Positions 43,800 to 53,350 of a stretch of 64,000 nt of DNA are shown piece by piece. Numbering within the stretch: position 1 is the stretch's first letter; each line of letters begins with the position of its first letter. Source of the DNA: Pyxidicoccus caerfyrddinensis. Its GTDB lineage: Bacteria; Myxococcota; Myxococcia; Myxococcales; Myxococcaceae. Below the pieces are notes generated by a model, which made no database searches, was not told where the DNA came from, and saw only the letters and a list, made by a program, of their open reading frames with translations. Both the position numbers and the translations under genes were made by a program. The DNA lies in contig NZ_JAAIYA010000023.1 in NCBI RefSeq assembly GCF_010894405.1, positions 62,001-126,000 on the forward strand, in the 5' to 3' direction.

Positions 43800-45884
43800 A
43801 TGCACGGAGCCCACGAGGTCCTCCAGGCCATCGCCATCGTCCTGTGCGTGGCGGCGGTGACCACCGTCCTTTTCCAGCGGCTGCGCCAGCCCGTCGTCCT
43901 CGGCTACATCCTGGCCGGCCTGGTCGTTGGCCCCTACGTCCCCATTCCCCTGGTGGCCAACCCGGAGGTGGTGACGACGCTCTCGGAGCTGGGCGTCATC
44001 CTGCTGATGTTCTCGCTCGGGCTGGAGTTCAGCCTGCGCAAGCTGTTCTCGGTGGGCCTGACGGCGGGGCTCACCGCCGTCATCCAGTGCGCCATCATGA
44101 TCTGGCTCGGCTTCGTGGTGGGCCGCGCCTTCGGGTGGACGTCCCGCGAGAGCATCTTCACCGGCGCGCTCATCGCCATCTCCAGCACCACCATCATCGC
44201 CAAGGCCTTCGACGAGCAGGGCATCAAGGGCCGCCTGCGCGAATTGGTGGTGGGCGTGCTCATCGTCGAGGACCTCATCGCCGTGCTGCTGATGGCCACG
44301 CTGACGGCCATCTCCACCGGCGCGGGCCTGTCCATGGGCGCCCTGGCGCTCACCACGGGACGGCTGGTGGCGTTCCTCGTGGGCCTGGTGGTGGTGGGCC
44401 TCTTCATCATCCCCCGCGCGGTGCGCGCCGTCGTCCGGCTCAACCGCCCGGAGACGACGCTGGTGGCCAGCGTGGGCATCTGCTTCGCGGTGGCGCTGCT
44501 GGCGCAGGCCTTCGGCTACTCGGTGGCGCTGGGGGCCTTCCTCGGGGGCTCGCTGGTGGCGGAGTCCGGCGAGGAGAAGGTGGTGGAGCACCTGGTGCAG
44601 CCGGTGCGCGACATGTTCGCGGCCATCTTCTTCGTGTCGGTGGGCATGCTCATCGACCCGGCGCTGGTGGCGAAGTACTGGGCGGCCATCCTGGTGCTCA
44701 CCGTCGTCGTCGTCTTCGGGAAGATTCTCGGCGTCACCCTGGGCGCGTTCCTCACGGGCAACGGCACGCGCACGTCCGTGCAGGCGGGGATGAGCCTGGC
44801 GCAGATTGGCGAGTTCTCCTTCATCATCGCCGGCCTGGGGCTGTCCCTGAAGGCGACGGGGGACTTCCTCTACCCGGTGGCGGTGGCCGTCTCCGCGATT
44901 ACGACGCTCACCACGCCCATGCTCATCAAGGCCTCCGGCCCGGCGGCGACGTGGGTGGACCGCAAGCTGCCCAAGCCCCTGCAGACGTTCGCGACGCTGT
45001 ATGGCACCTGGGTGGAGCGGCTGCGGGAGGCGCCTCCCAGCCAGACGCGGGGCGCGGTGGTGCGGCGGGTCGTCCGGCTGCTGCTGGTGGACGCGGCGCT
45101 GCTCATCCTGCTGGTGATTGGCACGTCGCTGGCCGCCGCGAAGGTGACCCTGTTCGTGGAGGAGCGGACGGGGGTGGACCGCTCGCTCGCGGGCCACCTC
45201 ATCATCGCGGGGGCCGTCGTCCTCGCGGTGCCGTTCCTCATCGGCATCATCACGCTGGCGCGCCGGCTGGGGACGCTGCTCGCGGAGGCGGCGCTGCCCC
45301 AGCGGACGGATGGGAAGGTGGACCTGGCGGCGGCGCCCCGGAGGCTGCTGCTCGTCACGCTGCAGGTGGTGACGGTGCTGCTCATCGGCGTGCCGGTGGT
45401 GGCCATCACCCAGCCGTTCATGCGGGGCGCGACGGGGCCGCTCATCATCCTCGCGCTGCTGGTGACGCTCGGCATCGCCTTCTGGCGCGGCGCCACCAAC
45501 CTGCACGGCCATGTCCGCGCGGGCGCCCAGGTCGTCGTGGCGGCGCTGGCCGCGCAGTCCCACTCGAAGGAGCCGGGCTCGGAGGAGCACGCCCTGGACG
45601 ACGTTCCGAAGCTGCTACCCGGCCTGGGCGAGCCGGTGCCCGTGCGGCTGGAGGACGCGAGCCCCGCGGTGGGCCGGACGCTGGCGCAACTGAACCTGCG
45701 CGGGCTGACGGGCGCCACGGTGCTCGCCATTCAGCGTGGGGAGGAGAGCGTGTCCGTGCCCACCGCGAGCGAGGTGCTGCGCGCGGGCGACGTGCTCGCG
45801 CTGACAGGCACCCACGACGCGGTGGTGGCGGCGAAGGGGCTGTTGGAGGGCGGCGCCGTGCTCAGCGCTTCACCGCATACTTGA
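43800..45884 (+). CDS. Kef-type (CPA2) cation:proton antiporter with TrkA-C-like domain
   Basis: A 694-residue membrane protein. Residues 1-400 form the Na+/H+ exchanger core, with LGYILAGLVVGPY, ELGVILLMFSLGLEF, an SSTTIIAKAFDE helix and IVEDLIAVLLMA, where the Asp lies on the ion path. Three further helices follow, and residues 620-690 (PVPVRLEDASPAVGRTLAQLNLRG...LRAGDVLALTG) are a TrkA-C ligand-binding domain. There is no NAD-binding TrkA-N domain between them. It would exchange K+ or Na+ for H+. The ATG at 43800 has GGAGG seven bases upstream. The end overlaps the convergent glycosyltransferase gene by 23 bases. Confidence 0.93.
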   Translation: MHGAHEVLQAIAIVLCVAAVTTVLFQRLRQPVVLGYILAGLVVGPYVPIPLVANPEVVTTLSELGVILLMFSLGLEFSLRKLFSVGLTAGLTAVIQCAIMIWLGFVVGRAFGWTSRESIFTGALIAISSTTIIAKAFDEQGIKGRLRELVVGVLIVEDLIAVLLMATLTAISTGAGLSMGALALTTGRLVAFLVGLVVVGLFIIPRAVRAVVRLNRPETTLVASVGICFAVALLAQAFGYSVALGAFLGGSLVAESGEEKVVEHLVQPVRDMFAAIFFVSVGMLIDPALVAKYWAAILVLTVVVVFGKILGVTLGAFLTGNGTRTSVQAGMSLAQIGEFSFIIAGLGLSLKATGDFLYPVAVAVSAITTLTTPMLIKASGPAATWVDRKLPKPLQTFATLYGTWVERLREAPPSQTRGAVVRRVVRLLLVDAALLILLVIGTSLAAAKVTLFVEERTGVDRSLAGHLIIAGAVVLAVPFLIGIITLARRLGTLLAEAALPQRTDGKVDLAAAPRRLLLVTLQVVTVLLIGVPVVAITQPFMRGATGPLIILALLVTLGIAFWRGATNLHGHVRAGAQVVVAALAAQSHSKEPGSEEHALDDVPKLLPGLGEPVPVRLEDASPAVGRTLAQLNLRGLTGATVLAIQRGEESVSVPTASEVLRAGDVLALTGTHDAVVAAKGLLEGGAVLSASPHT

Positions 45885-46581
45885 AGATGACATAGAGAGC
45901 GCGCACGCCGTCCTTCCAGCCAATCTTCTTGCCCTCTTCGTAGGTGCGCCCGTGGTAGCTGATGGGCACCTCGAAGACGCGCCAGTTGCCGCGGGCCACC
46001 TTGGCGGTGATTTCCGGCTCGAAGCCGAACCGCTCCTCCTCCACGTCCACCGAGCGCAGCACCTCGGTGCGGAAGGCCTTGTAACAGGTCTCCATGTCCG
46101 TGAGGTTCAGCCCGCTCGTCATGTTGGAGAGCGTGGTGAGCGTCTTGTTCATCACCGTGTGCCAGAAGTACAGCACGCGCCGCGGCGTCCCCGTGAAGCG
46201 GCTGCCGAAGACGACGTCCGCGTCCCCGTCGAGGATGGGCTGGATGACCTTGGGGATGTCGCGCGGGTCGTACTCCAGGTCCGCGTCCTGGACGATGACG
46301 ATGTCCCCGGTGGCCTCGGCGAAGCCGCGGCGCAGCGCCGCGCCCTTGCCCTGGTTGTTCTCCTGGAACAGCACCCGCACCTCGTTGCGGTTGTGGGGCG
46401 TACCGCCCAGCACCCCCACGCCCTGCTCGGCGAGCTGGCGCAGGAACTCGCGGCTGCCGTCCTTCGAGCAGTCGTCGATGAGGACCAGCTCCTTCGGGAA
46501 GTCGACGGCGATGCAGCGGCGGAGCAGCTCCGCGAGGGTGGGAATCTCGTTGTAGACGGGGATGACGAGCGACACGAGCAT
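45862..46581 (-). CDS. family 2 glycosyltransferase (dolichyl-phosphate mannose synthase-like)
   Basis: A 239-residue GT-A enzyme: SLVIPVYNEIPTLAELLRR at the start, ELVLIDDCSKDGS, QGKGAALRRGFAEATGDIVIVQDADLEYDP with the metal-binding DxD, and an acceptor segment DMETCYKAFRTEVL. The layout is that of DPM1/GtrB-like transferases, which load a sugar onto polyprenyl phosphate at the cytoplasmic face. No C-terminal membrane helices are present, as in DPM1. It overlaps the antiporter end and is divergent from the hybrid kinase gene. Confidence 0.92.
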   Translation of the reverse strand: MLVSLVIPVYNEIPTLAELLRRCIAVDFPKELVLIDDCSKDGSREFLRQLAEQGVGVLGGTPHNRNEVRVLFQENNQGKGAALRRGFAEATGDIVIVQDADLEYDPRDIPKVIQPILDGDADVVFGSRFTGTPRRVLYFWHTVMNKTLTTLSNMTSGLNLTDMETCYKAFRTEVLRSVDVEEERFGFEPEITAKVARGNWRVFEVPISYHGRTYEEGKKIGWKDGVRALYVIFKYAVKR

Positions 46582-46752
46582 GGCGGCTCGCGCCTCTACC
46601 CCATTTCCCCGCCGGGGGCGAATGTCCTGCACCCACCGTGCGAAGACGCGTGGGGGTGACGCACCTTGCCCGGTTTGCATGAAATTCCTCCGCTGCCTCG
46701 GCAGAGGGTCCAGGGGGGGCCTTCTGACCGTGTGGCAAGGGCGGAGCGCGCC

Positions 46753-49266
46753 ATGAACGACCCACTGGAACATGTGGGGCACGGAGTCGTGTTCGCGGAG
46801 GCCCCGGCGGGGGCCGCGGAGGGGTTGCTCTCAGGGCTAAGGGAAATCCTCTACGGCGCCTGGTACATGCCGCACGGCCACTGCTACCAGTGGCAGCCGG
46901 ACCTGGTGGCGCTGCACGTGCTGTCCGACGCGCTCACCGGCGCCGCGTACCTCTTCATCTCCCTGTCGCTGTTCGTGCTGGTGCGGCGCATCCGGCTGCC
47001 CTTCGGGGGGATGATTCTCTCCTTCGGCGTCTTCATCGGCGCGTGCGGGCTGACGCACCTGATGGAGGTGTGGAACGTGTGGAACTCGGCCTACTGGCTG
47101 GCCGGAGGCGTGAAGGGGGTGACGGCGGTGGCGTCGGTGGCCACGGGGCTGTACCTGGTGCCGCTGCGCCGCCAGGTGGCGGCGGTGGTGGCCTCCGCGC
47201 GGCTGTCCGAGGAGCGCCGGGTGCGGCTGGAGACGAGCAGCCGGGAGCTGGAGGGGCTCTACGCGAAGCTGAAGGCGTCCGAGGCACAGCGCACCGGCTT
47301 CTTCGCCAACGTCAGCCATGAGCTGCGCACGCCGCTGGCGCTCATCCTGGGCCCGGTGGACCGGCTGCTGGAGCGCGGCGGGCTGAGCGCGGAGGACCGC
47401 CGGGATTTGGAGGTGGTGCGGCGCAACACGCGGGTGCTGATGCGGCACGTGAATGCGCTGCTGGACGTGGCGAAGCTGGACGCGGGGAAGATGAAGGCGT
47501 CCTACGCGGAGACGGACCTGTCGCGGCTGGTGCGCCTGTGCGCGGAGAACTTCGAGGGGCTGGTGGCGGAGCGGCGGCTGGGCTTCTCGCTGGAGCTGCC
47601 GGGCATGCTCCCCGCGCAGGTGGACCCGGAGCAGGTGCAGCGGGTGGTGCTCAACCTGCTCGCCAACGCGGTGAAGTTCACCCCGGAGGAGGGCTCCATC
47701 CGCGTGGCCCTGGGCGCGGAAGCGGGGTGGGGGCGGCTGGTGGTGGAGGACAGCGGGCCGGGCGTGCCGCCCGAGCTGCGCGAGGTCATCTTCGAGCGCT
47801 TCCGCCAGGGCGAGGGCGGCACCACGCGCGAGTTCGGCGGCACCGGGCTGGGGCTGGCGATTGCGCGCGACTTCGTGACGCTGCACGGCGGCAACCTCCG
47901 CGTGGAGGAGCGGCCGGGCGGCGGGGCGCGCTTCGTGGTGGAGCTGCCGCTGCTGGCGCCCTCGGACACGCAGCTGCGCTCGGTGCCGGAGCCGGACACG
48001 CTCCCGCTGGTGGCCCGGGCGGAGGTGGACGTGCTGCGGACCCCGGAGGACGGGCCGGTGGTGGTGCCGGAGGACCCCTACCGTCCCCGGGTGCTGGTGG
48101 TGGAGGACACGCGGGAGATGCGGCGCTTCGTGGCGGAGACGCTGGCGCAGGACTTCCGGGTGGCCACCGCGGCGGACGGCGAGGACGGGCTGCGGCAGGC
48201 GGAGGCGCTGCGGCCGGACGTCATCGTCAGTGACGTGATGATGCCGCGCATGGGCGGCGACCTGCTGGTGCGCGAGGTGCGCGCGAGGGAGGGGCTGGAG
48301 TCCACGCCCATCCTCATGCTCACCGCGCGGGCGGACGACGCGCTGCGGGTGGACCTGCTGCGCGCGGGGGCGCAGGACTACCTGGTGAAGCCCTTCCTGG
48401 CGGAGGAGCTGCTGGCGCGGGTGTCCAACCTGGCGGTGGTGAAGCGCACGCGCGAGGTGCTGCAAGGGGCGCTGGACGCGCGCACGTCGGACGTGGAGCT
48501 GCTGGCGCGCGAGCTGGGGCTGCGCAAGCGCCAGCTGGAGGCGGCGCTGGAGACGACCAGCTCGGCGCGCGAGTCGGCGGAGCGGGCCAGCGAGTCCCGG
48601 TGCACCTTGCTGCGGCTGGTGTCCCACGAGCTGCGCACGCCGTTGTCGGTGCTGCAGCTCACCCAGCACGCCTTCCTGCGCGAGGTGGGCCCGCTGAAGC
48701 CGAAGGCGTCGGAGATGTTCGAGCGGATGGTGCGCTCCACGCTGCGGCTGCGGGACATGACGGAGATGGTGCTCCAGTACAACCAGCTGGAGCAGGGGCG
48801 ACTGGTGGTGCGGCGCGAGCCGGTGGACCTGGTGGAGCTGGCGGAGGAGGTGCTGGGAGAGGTGCGCGTCGAGGCGGACCGCAAGGGGCTGAAGCTGGCG
48901 CTGGCGCGGCCGGCGGGGAAGGCCCTGGCGCAGACGGACCCGCGCATGGCGGAGCTGGTGCTGCTCAACCTGGTGATGAACGCGGTGAAGTACACCCAGG
49001 AGGGCGGCATCCACGTGGCGGTGGAGGTGGTGGCGGACGCGCGGCGCATGCGGGTGCGAGACAGCGGCCCCGGGATTCCGCCGGAGGCCCAGGCGCGCGT
49101 CTTCGAGCCCTTCCAGCAGCTGGAGCCGCTGGACCACAAGTCCAAGCCGGGCATGGGGCTGGGGCTGACGCTGGTGCGCGAGCTGGTGTCCGTGCTGGGC
49201 GGGAAGGTGTCGCTGAAGTCGGAGCCGGGCGTGGGCAGCGAGTTCGTCGTCGAGCTGCCGTCCTGA
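46753..49266 (+). CDS. hybrid histidine kinase with ethylene-receptor-like sensor and two kinase modules
   Basis: An 837-residue membrane protein. Residues 40-150 hold three helices whose pattern follows plant ETR1: Asp59, Tyr66, and Cys98 with His102 in CGLTHL stand where ETR1 has Asp25, Tyr32, Cys65 and His69, with D-Y and C-H spacing the same. In ETR1 the Cys and His bind Cu(I), the ethylene cofactor. A coiled segment leads to kinase 1 (NVSHELRTPL, His189; GGTGLGLAIARDF), a receiver (phospho-Asp494 in SDVMMPRMGG), a coiled linker, and kinase 2 (VSHELRTPL, His625; GMGLGLTLVREL). Kinase-receiver-kinase in one chain is an uncommon order. The copper and ethylene roles are inference. The ATG at 46753 was chosen from a frame that opens further up. 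Confidence 0.93.
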   Translation: MNDPLEHVGHGVVFAEAPAGAAEGLLSGLREILYGAWYMPHGHCYQWQPDLVALHVLSDALTGAAYLFISLSLFVLVRRIRLPFGGMILSFGVFIGACGLTHLMEVWNVWNSAYWLAGGVKGVTAVASVATGLYLVPLRRQVAAVVASARLSEERRVRLETSSRELEGLYAKLKASEAQRTGFFANVSHELRTPLALILGPVDRLLERGGLSAEDRRDLEVVRRNTRVLMRHVNALLDVAKLDAGKMKASYAETDLSRLVRLCAENFEGLVAERRLGFSLELPGMLPAQVDPEQVQRVVLNLLANAVKFTPEEGSIRVALGAEAGWGRLVVEDSGPGVPPELREVIFERFRQGEGGTTREFGGTGLGLAIARDFVTLHGGNLRVEERPGGGARFVVELPLLAPSDTQLRSVPEPDTLPLVARAEVDVLRTPEDGPVVVPEDPYRPRVLVVEDTREMRRFVAETLAQDFRVATAADGEDGLRQAEALRPDVIVSDVMMPRMGGDLLVREVRAREGLESTPILMLTARADDALRVDLLRAGAQDYLVKPFLAEELLARVSNLAVVKRTREVLQGALDARTSDVELLARELGLRKRQLEAALETTSSARESAERASESRCTLLRLVSHELRTPLSVLQLTQHAFLREVGPLKPKASEMFERMVRSTLRLRDMTEMVLQYNQLEQGRLVVRREPVDLVELAEEVLGEVRVEADRKGLKLALARPAGKALAQTDPRMAELVLLNLVMNAVKYTQEGGIHVAVEVVADARRMRVRDSGPGIPPEAQARVFEPFQQLEPLDHKSKPGMGLGLTLVRELVSVLGGKVSLKSEPGVGSEFVVELPS

Positions 49267-49376
49267 GCGCGTTGGATTCTCAGTTTCTGATAATTCAGGT
49301 TGATCTGTCAAGGAAGAGTTTTCTACCCTCGCAACGCTTCCTGAGTGCCCACCCGCTTCACGGAAACGAGAACGAG

Positions 49377-50123
49377 ATGAAGAGGCTCTTCCTGTGTGCA
49401 GTCGCGCTGTCGATGGCAGTGGCCTGTTCGAACGGGCCGGCGGAGCAGGCGGAAGAGGCGGAAGGCTTCGCGCTCCTCCAGCATGACGAGACGACGCTCG
49501 AGGCCACGTACCGCGCGGGTGGAGCGTCCGTGCGCGCGCTGGTGGTGGAGACCGAGTCCAAGGTCGTCGAGGTGACGTACGACTTCGGAGACCCGGTCAT
49601 CGGGTTCCACATCGACTACAACCAGGGCGTCGGCAACTTCATGCCGAGCGGCGCCCCGCTGGATGCGGCGCAAGCCCAGCTGATTGCCCCGCTGCTGGCT
49701 GGCATCTCGGCCATCGTCCCGCAGACGGAAGCCACGCCGCGCACGCGCGTCGAGGACGCCGCCATGCGCCAGACGAGCTTCATGCAGATTGTCCCGGTGG
49801 GCGAGACGCTCACGCCGTACGAGTACGTCTCGGAGCGCGGCTGGGTCCACCTGTCGTGCAGCTGCGGGACGCAGTACATCGGGTCCGGCTACTACCGTCA
49901 GGCGGGCATGGGCTGCAGCTGCAACGGCGGTGACAACGGCTGCAAGGGGCGCTGCGGTCAGGGCTGCGGCATCACCAGCACCCCGCCGTGCGTGGGCACG
50001 ACGGCGTACACGCAGGACTGCGCCAAGCACGACTACGGCCTGGGTAGCTTCGCCGCCGCGTCCGACGACTACTCGTTCGCGAGCAACAACTGCAGCTGCA
50101 GTGGCGTAGGCACCTGCTACTGA
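49377..50123 (+). CDS. Cys-rich lipoprotein with a phospholipase A2-like CxxHD motif
   Basis: A 248-residue protein with lipobox AVAC (Cys17). Residues 20-150 form a soluble domain. The last 90 residues carry about 14 cysteines and the segment DCAKHDYGLGS (Cys215, His218, Asp219), followed by an acidic DDYSFASNNC. In secreted phospholipase A2 enzymes a CxxHD pair gives the catalytic His and calcium ligand, and a later Asp completes the dyad; the arrangement here is similar but not enough to claim the enzyme. It follows the hybrid kinase by 110 bases across an A/T-rich gap that probably holds its promoter. Function unknown. Confidence 0.75.
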   Translation: MKRLFLCAVALSMAVACSNGPAEQAEEAEGFALLQHDETTLEATYRAGGASVRALVVETESKVVEVTYDFGDPVIGFHIDYNQGVGNFMPSGAPLDAAQAQLIAPLLAGISAIVPQTEATPRTRVEDAAMRQTSFMQIVPVGETLTPYEYVSERGWVHLSCSCGTQYIGSGYYRQAGMGCSCNGGDNGCKGRCGQGCGITSTPPCVGTTAYTQDCAKHDYGLGSFAAASDDYSFASNNCSCSGVGTCY

Positions 50124-50300
50124 GTTGTGAAAAGGCGCTGACGAGCGCGAAGCAGCAGCCGCCTGGCGTGGGCTCCGCCCCTCAGAACAGGGGGTGGTGT
50201 CCACCCCATGCGCCCGGCCGCTCCCGGCACGAGGTGCGCGTCTTCACAGGGACGGAGCGCACGCCTCGGGGCTGGTCTGGTGGTTGCACTGCCGGCCTTG

Positions 50301-53243
50301 ATGAAAATTCTCGTTCGCAAGGAAGGCTGGCTGACGACGGCCGTCGCCTCCCTGCTCCTGCTCGCCTGCACTGGCAATGCGCCTTCCACCGGAAAGCCTG
50401 ACGACCCTACCCCGGCGGGTACGTCCTTCCAGCTGACGCTCACCCGTACCGGGTCCGGCACCGTCACCTCCAGCCCCGCCGGCCTCTCGTGCGGCAGCAC
50501 CTGCTCGGGCTCGTTCGCCAGCGGCACCGCCGTCACGCTGACCGCGGTGCCCGAGGCGGGCTACAGCTTCGGCGGCTGGAGCGGAGGCGGCTGCACCGGC
50601 ACGTCCGCATGCACCACCTCCCTCACCGCCGACACCACCGTGGAGGCCCACTTCACTCCGGTGGTCGTCACCGGGACCCAGTACGTCCCCCTGAGCCTCG
50701 CCGCGGGACCGACGGCCGAGAAGGTGCCGCTGCGCACGGGTGTCCCCCTTCCCCGAGGAGCGCTGTCCGACCTCTCCGCGCTGCGGTTGGAGACCGGCGA
50801 TGGCAGCCAGGAGGTGCCAGCGCAGTTCGACGCAATCTCGCGCTGGCCGGATGGCTCCATCAAGGTGGCCCTCACGCACCTCGTGGCCGACCTCGGAGAG
50901 GCCCGCTCCTACCGCGTCGCCTACGGCCCTGGCGTGGTACGCGCCGCGCTGCCGCGCAACGTGGCCGTCGCTGGCAGCCCGTCGACCGAGCTCACCGTCG
51001 ATACCGGCCTGGTGAAGTTCGCCGTCAGCAGCAAGGGCGTCCTCACCCGGCTCTGGCGCGATGCCAACGGCAACGGCACGTTCGACGCCGGTGAGCAGCT
51101 CATCGACGCGGGCGACCTGTTCATGGTCAACGCCTACGACAACCTCGAGTACACCGCCTCCGCGGCCACCGACGCGGTCGTCACCGTGGAAGAGAGCGGG
51201 CCGATGCGCGCGGTCATCAAGGCCCAGGGCTCGCTCACCAACGGCAGCGGCGCCAGGTTGATGAAATACCTGGTCCGCTATTACGCGCACCAGGGCTCCG
51301 ACAAGGTCGACCTGGAGGTTTCCGTCATCGACGACCGCCTCGAGGCCAACGTCGAGAACACGCCCACGTCGTTTGCCATTGCGGCCAGGGCCCTGGGGAT
51401 GCGCTGGCACTACCTCTCCGACAGCGCGGCCGACTACCGCTTCGGGGGTGAGGGCGGCGCGGCGTACGGCGCCAAGGTGTCCGGCGAGCACTACCTCCTG
51501 CAGAAGGGGCAGTTCCACTTCGAGGACGGCAACGACCTGGGCCACACCTTCAGCTACAGCGGCGTGGGCACGGGGGCCAAGGCGGCCGGCTGGGTGGCGC
51601 TGGATTCCGGCAGCCGTCACCTGGCCCTGATGGTGAGGGACTTCTGGCAGCAGTTCCCCGGCGAGCTGAGCGTCAATGGCAATACCCTGACGGCCTCCCT
51701 GTTCCCGGCGCGTGCCGGTGGTACCGAGACCGCGCAGCCGGTGTTGTCGGGTGTCAGCTACCGCCGCGCGGAGAGCATGTACTTCGCGCGCCCTGGCGGC
51801 GCGAAGACCTGGCAGCTGCGCCTGGCTTCCAGCGGCGGCACGCCCACCACCAGCACGCTCCATGCGCTGAACGACAGCTATCAGCGCCACCGCCTGGAGT
51901 TGATGGCCTCGCCGGCCTGGTACGCCGCGTCGGGCGTCTTCGGCGACCTGAACGTCGGCACCGCGAGCGGGGCCGCCAAGGGGTACGACGCCCACCTGAT
52001 GCAAGGCATCTACGAGAAGAGCATCGACCAGTCAGATGGCAACGCCACCATGTTCGGCTGGCGTGACTACGGCGACCGGCTGCGGCCGGGCTGGGCGCTC
52101 GAAATCAACGACGTGCGCGTGCCCAGCTTCTACAATGACACACACGTTGGTGCGAATAACTTCTTCACGCAGTTCCTGCGCAGCGGGGACCCGCGCTGGT
52201 TCCAGCTGGCAGACATCAGTACCCGTCACTTCATGGACCTCGACGTGTCCCATGGTCCTCGTGCCGGATACTGGGCCACGGGCGGTATGCCGCAGCCGGC
52301 TGGCGAGGTGCACGCCATCAACCATGAGAACGTGGACCACCAGGTCCGCAACCTGCACTGGGGGCACGCGCACGTGAGCGGCCTGAGCCACAGCTACCTG
52401 CTCACCGGTGACAAGCGCGCTCTGGACGTGCTCACGGAGATTGCGAACTGGTGGAAGTTCGTGTCGCCGTACTTCTTCAAGCGCCCGTTCAACGCGGCGG
52501 ACAGGTACCGCGAAGCCGAGCGCGACTACAGCTGGCCCCTCTACGTGATGAACGAATACGTGCGCGTGACGGGGGATGCGACGTACCACAAGGACGTGGC
52601 GGGCGGCCTGGTCAGCTACCTGATTCAATGGTTCAAGACTCCGCTCAACCACGTTGGCTACAACCCGGCCACGGGGAGCGTCTCCAACACCGTCCTCGGC
52701 GTGAACGATGCCGCCCAGGGGACGGGCTACTGGACCATGACGAAGATGGACAACAACGCCGGGTACAACGCCACCGGCACCAACCCCTGGATGGCGGGTG
52801 CGCTCATCGCGAACCTCATCAAGTTCCGCGAAGCGGACGCGCAGTTCTCCGCGGCGGGCAAGGCGTCGGGGGTGAGCGAGCCGGTGCTCATCGACATGTT
52901 GCTGCAGGGCCTGAACTACGTGGTCAAGCATGGCTATGACAGCAACAAGAAGTACTTCGTGTACTCGGAGGTGACGCGCGACTACAGCGGCGGCGACAAC
53001 CACATCATCTATGCGCTGGGCTACCTGGACCGCCTGTACAAGCAGGAGCTCGCGGCGGGCCGCCTGGCCAACCCGGGCTGGTACGACACCCGGAGCACGT
53101 GGAGCACCATCGCCGCCCGTCGTTACGATGAATTGCAGGACATGGTGGCCACGGCGGATACCCAGTCCTATGGCTTCTATGGCTATGAGATTGTCTATCC
53201 GGCCGACTTCTTCACCGTGATGAAGGACACGCTCGGGCGGTAG
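50301..53243 (+). CDS. large lipoprotein, exo-rhamnogalacturonan lyase (PcRGLX/YetA)-like
   Basis: A 980-residue protein with lipobox LLAC (Cys23). Residues 43-120 are an InlB/Flg-type bacterial repeat (GSGTVTSSPAGLSCGSTCSG, then YSFGGWSGGGC). From about residue 130, VPLRTGVPLPRGALSDLSALRL and FDAISRWPDGSIKVALTHL match the RIFT-type N-terminal domain of the PcRGLX/YetA group. The middle is beta-rich. The last 400 residues are a helical barrel-like region with HINHENVDH-type and aromatic motifs. These proteins cut pectin-like or other acidic polysaccharides. The assignment rests on pattern only; other hydrolase or lyase activity is possible. The ATG at 50301 directly precedes the signal; an in-frame GTG lies further up. 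Confidence 0.75.
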   Translation: MKILVRKEGWLTTAVASLLLLACTGNAPSTGKPDDPTPAGTSFQLTLTRTGSGTVTSSPAGLSCGSTCSGSFASGTAVTLTAVPEAGYSFGGWSGGGCTGTSACTTSLTADTTVEAHFTPVVVTGTQYVPLSLAAGPTAEKVPLRTGVPLPRGALSDLSALRLETGDGSQEVPAQFDAISRWPDGSIKVALTHLVADLGEARSYRVAYGPGVVRAALPRNVAVAGSPSTELTVDTGLVKFAVSSKGVLTRLWRDANGNGTFDAGEQLIDAGDLFMVNAYDNLEYTASAATDAVVTVEESGPMRAVIKAQGSLTNGSGARLMKYLVRYYAHQGSDKVDLEVSVIDDRLEANVENTPTSFAIAARALGMRWHYLSDSAADYRFGGEGGAAYGAKVSGEHYLLQKGQFHFEDGNDLGHTFSYSGVGTGAKAAGWVALDSGSRHLALMVRDFWQQFPGELSVNGNTLTASLFPARAGGTETAQPVLSGVSYRRAESMYFARPGGAKTWQLRLASSGGTPTTSTLHALNDSYQRHRLELMASPAWYAASGVFGDLNVGTASGAAKGYDAHLMQGIYEKSIDQSDGNATMFGWRDYGDRLRPGWALEINDVRVPSFYNDTHVGANNFFTQFLRSGDPRWFQLADISTRHFMDLDVSHGPRAGYWATGGMPQPAGEVHAINHENVDHQVRNLHWGHAHVSGLSHSYLLTGDKRALDVLTEIANWWKFVSPYFFKRPFNAADRYREAERDYSWPLYVMNEYVRVTGDATYHKDVAGGLVSYLIQWFKTPLNHVGYNPATGSVSNTVLGVNDAAQGTGYWTMTKMDNNAGYNATGTNPWMAGALIANLIKFREADAQFSAAGKASGVSEPVLIDMLLQGLNYVVKHGYDSNKKYFVYSEVTRDYSGGDNHIIYALGYLDRLYKQELAAGRLANPGWYDTRSTWSTIAARRYDELQDMVATADTQSYGFYGYEIVYPADFFTVMKDTLGR

Positions 53244-53350
53244 GACGGAGGGCGCCTCAGAGGCTCCGCTCGAGCTCCTCGATTCAGGCGACGCGAATGC
53301 CTCCGCGTGCGGCAGAGTGGGCTCTCGAACCCCTGAAAGGACAGCGACGC

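Noticed and set aside
43593..45590. 665-codon minus-strand frame across the antiporter
   Set aside because: Shadow frame with repeated His/Arg/Gln/Asp runs and no family motif.
46837..49311. 824-codon minus-strand frame across the hybrid kinase
   Set aside because: Shadow frame; the plus strand encodes complete kinase and receiver motifs.
49267..49376. Promoter for the Cys-rich lipoprotein in the A/T-rich gap
   Set aside because: TTGATC and GATAAT boxes exist but not with correct spacing; a promoter is likely here but cannot be placed.
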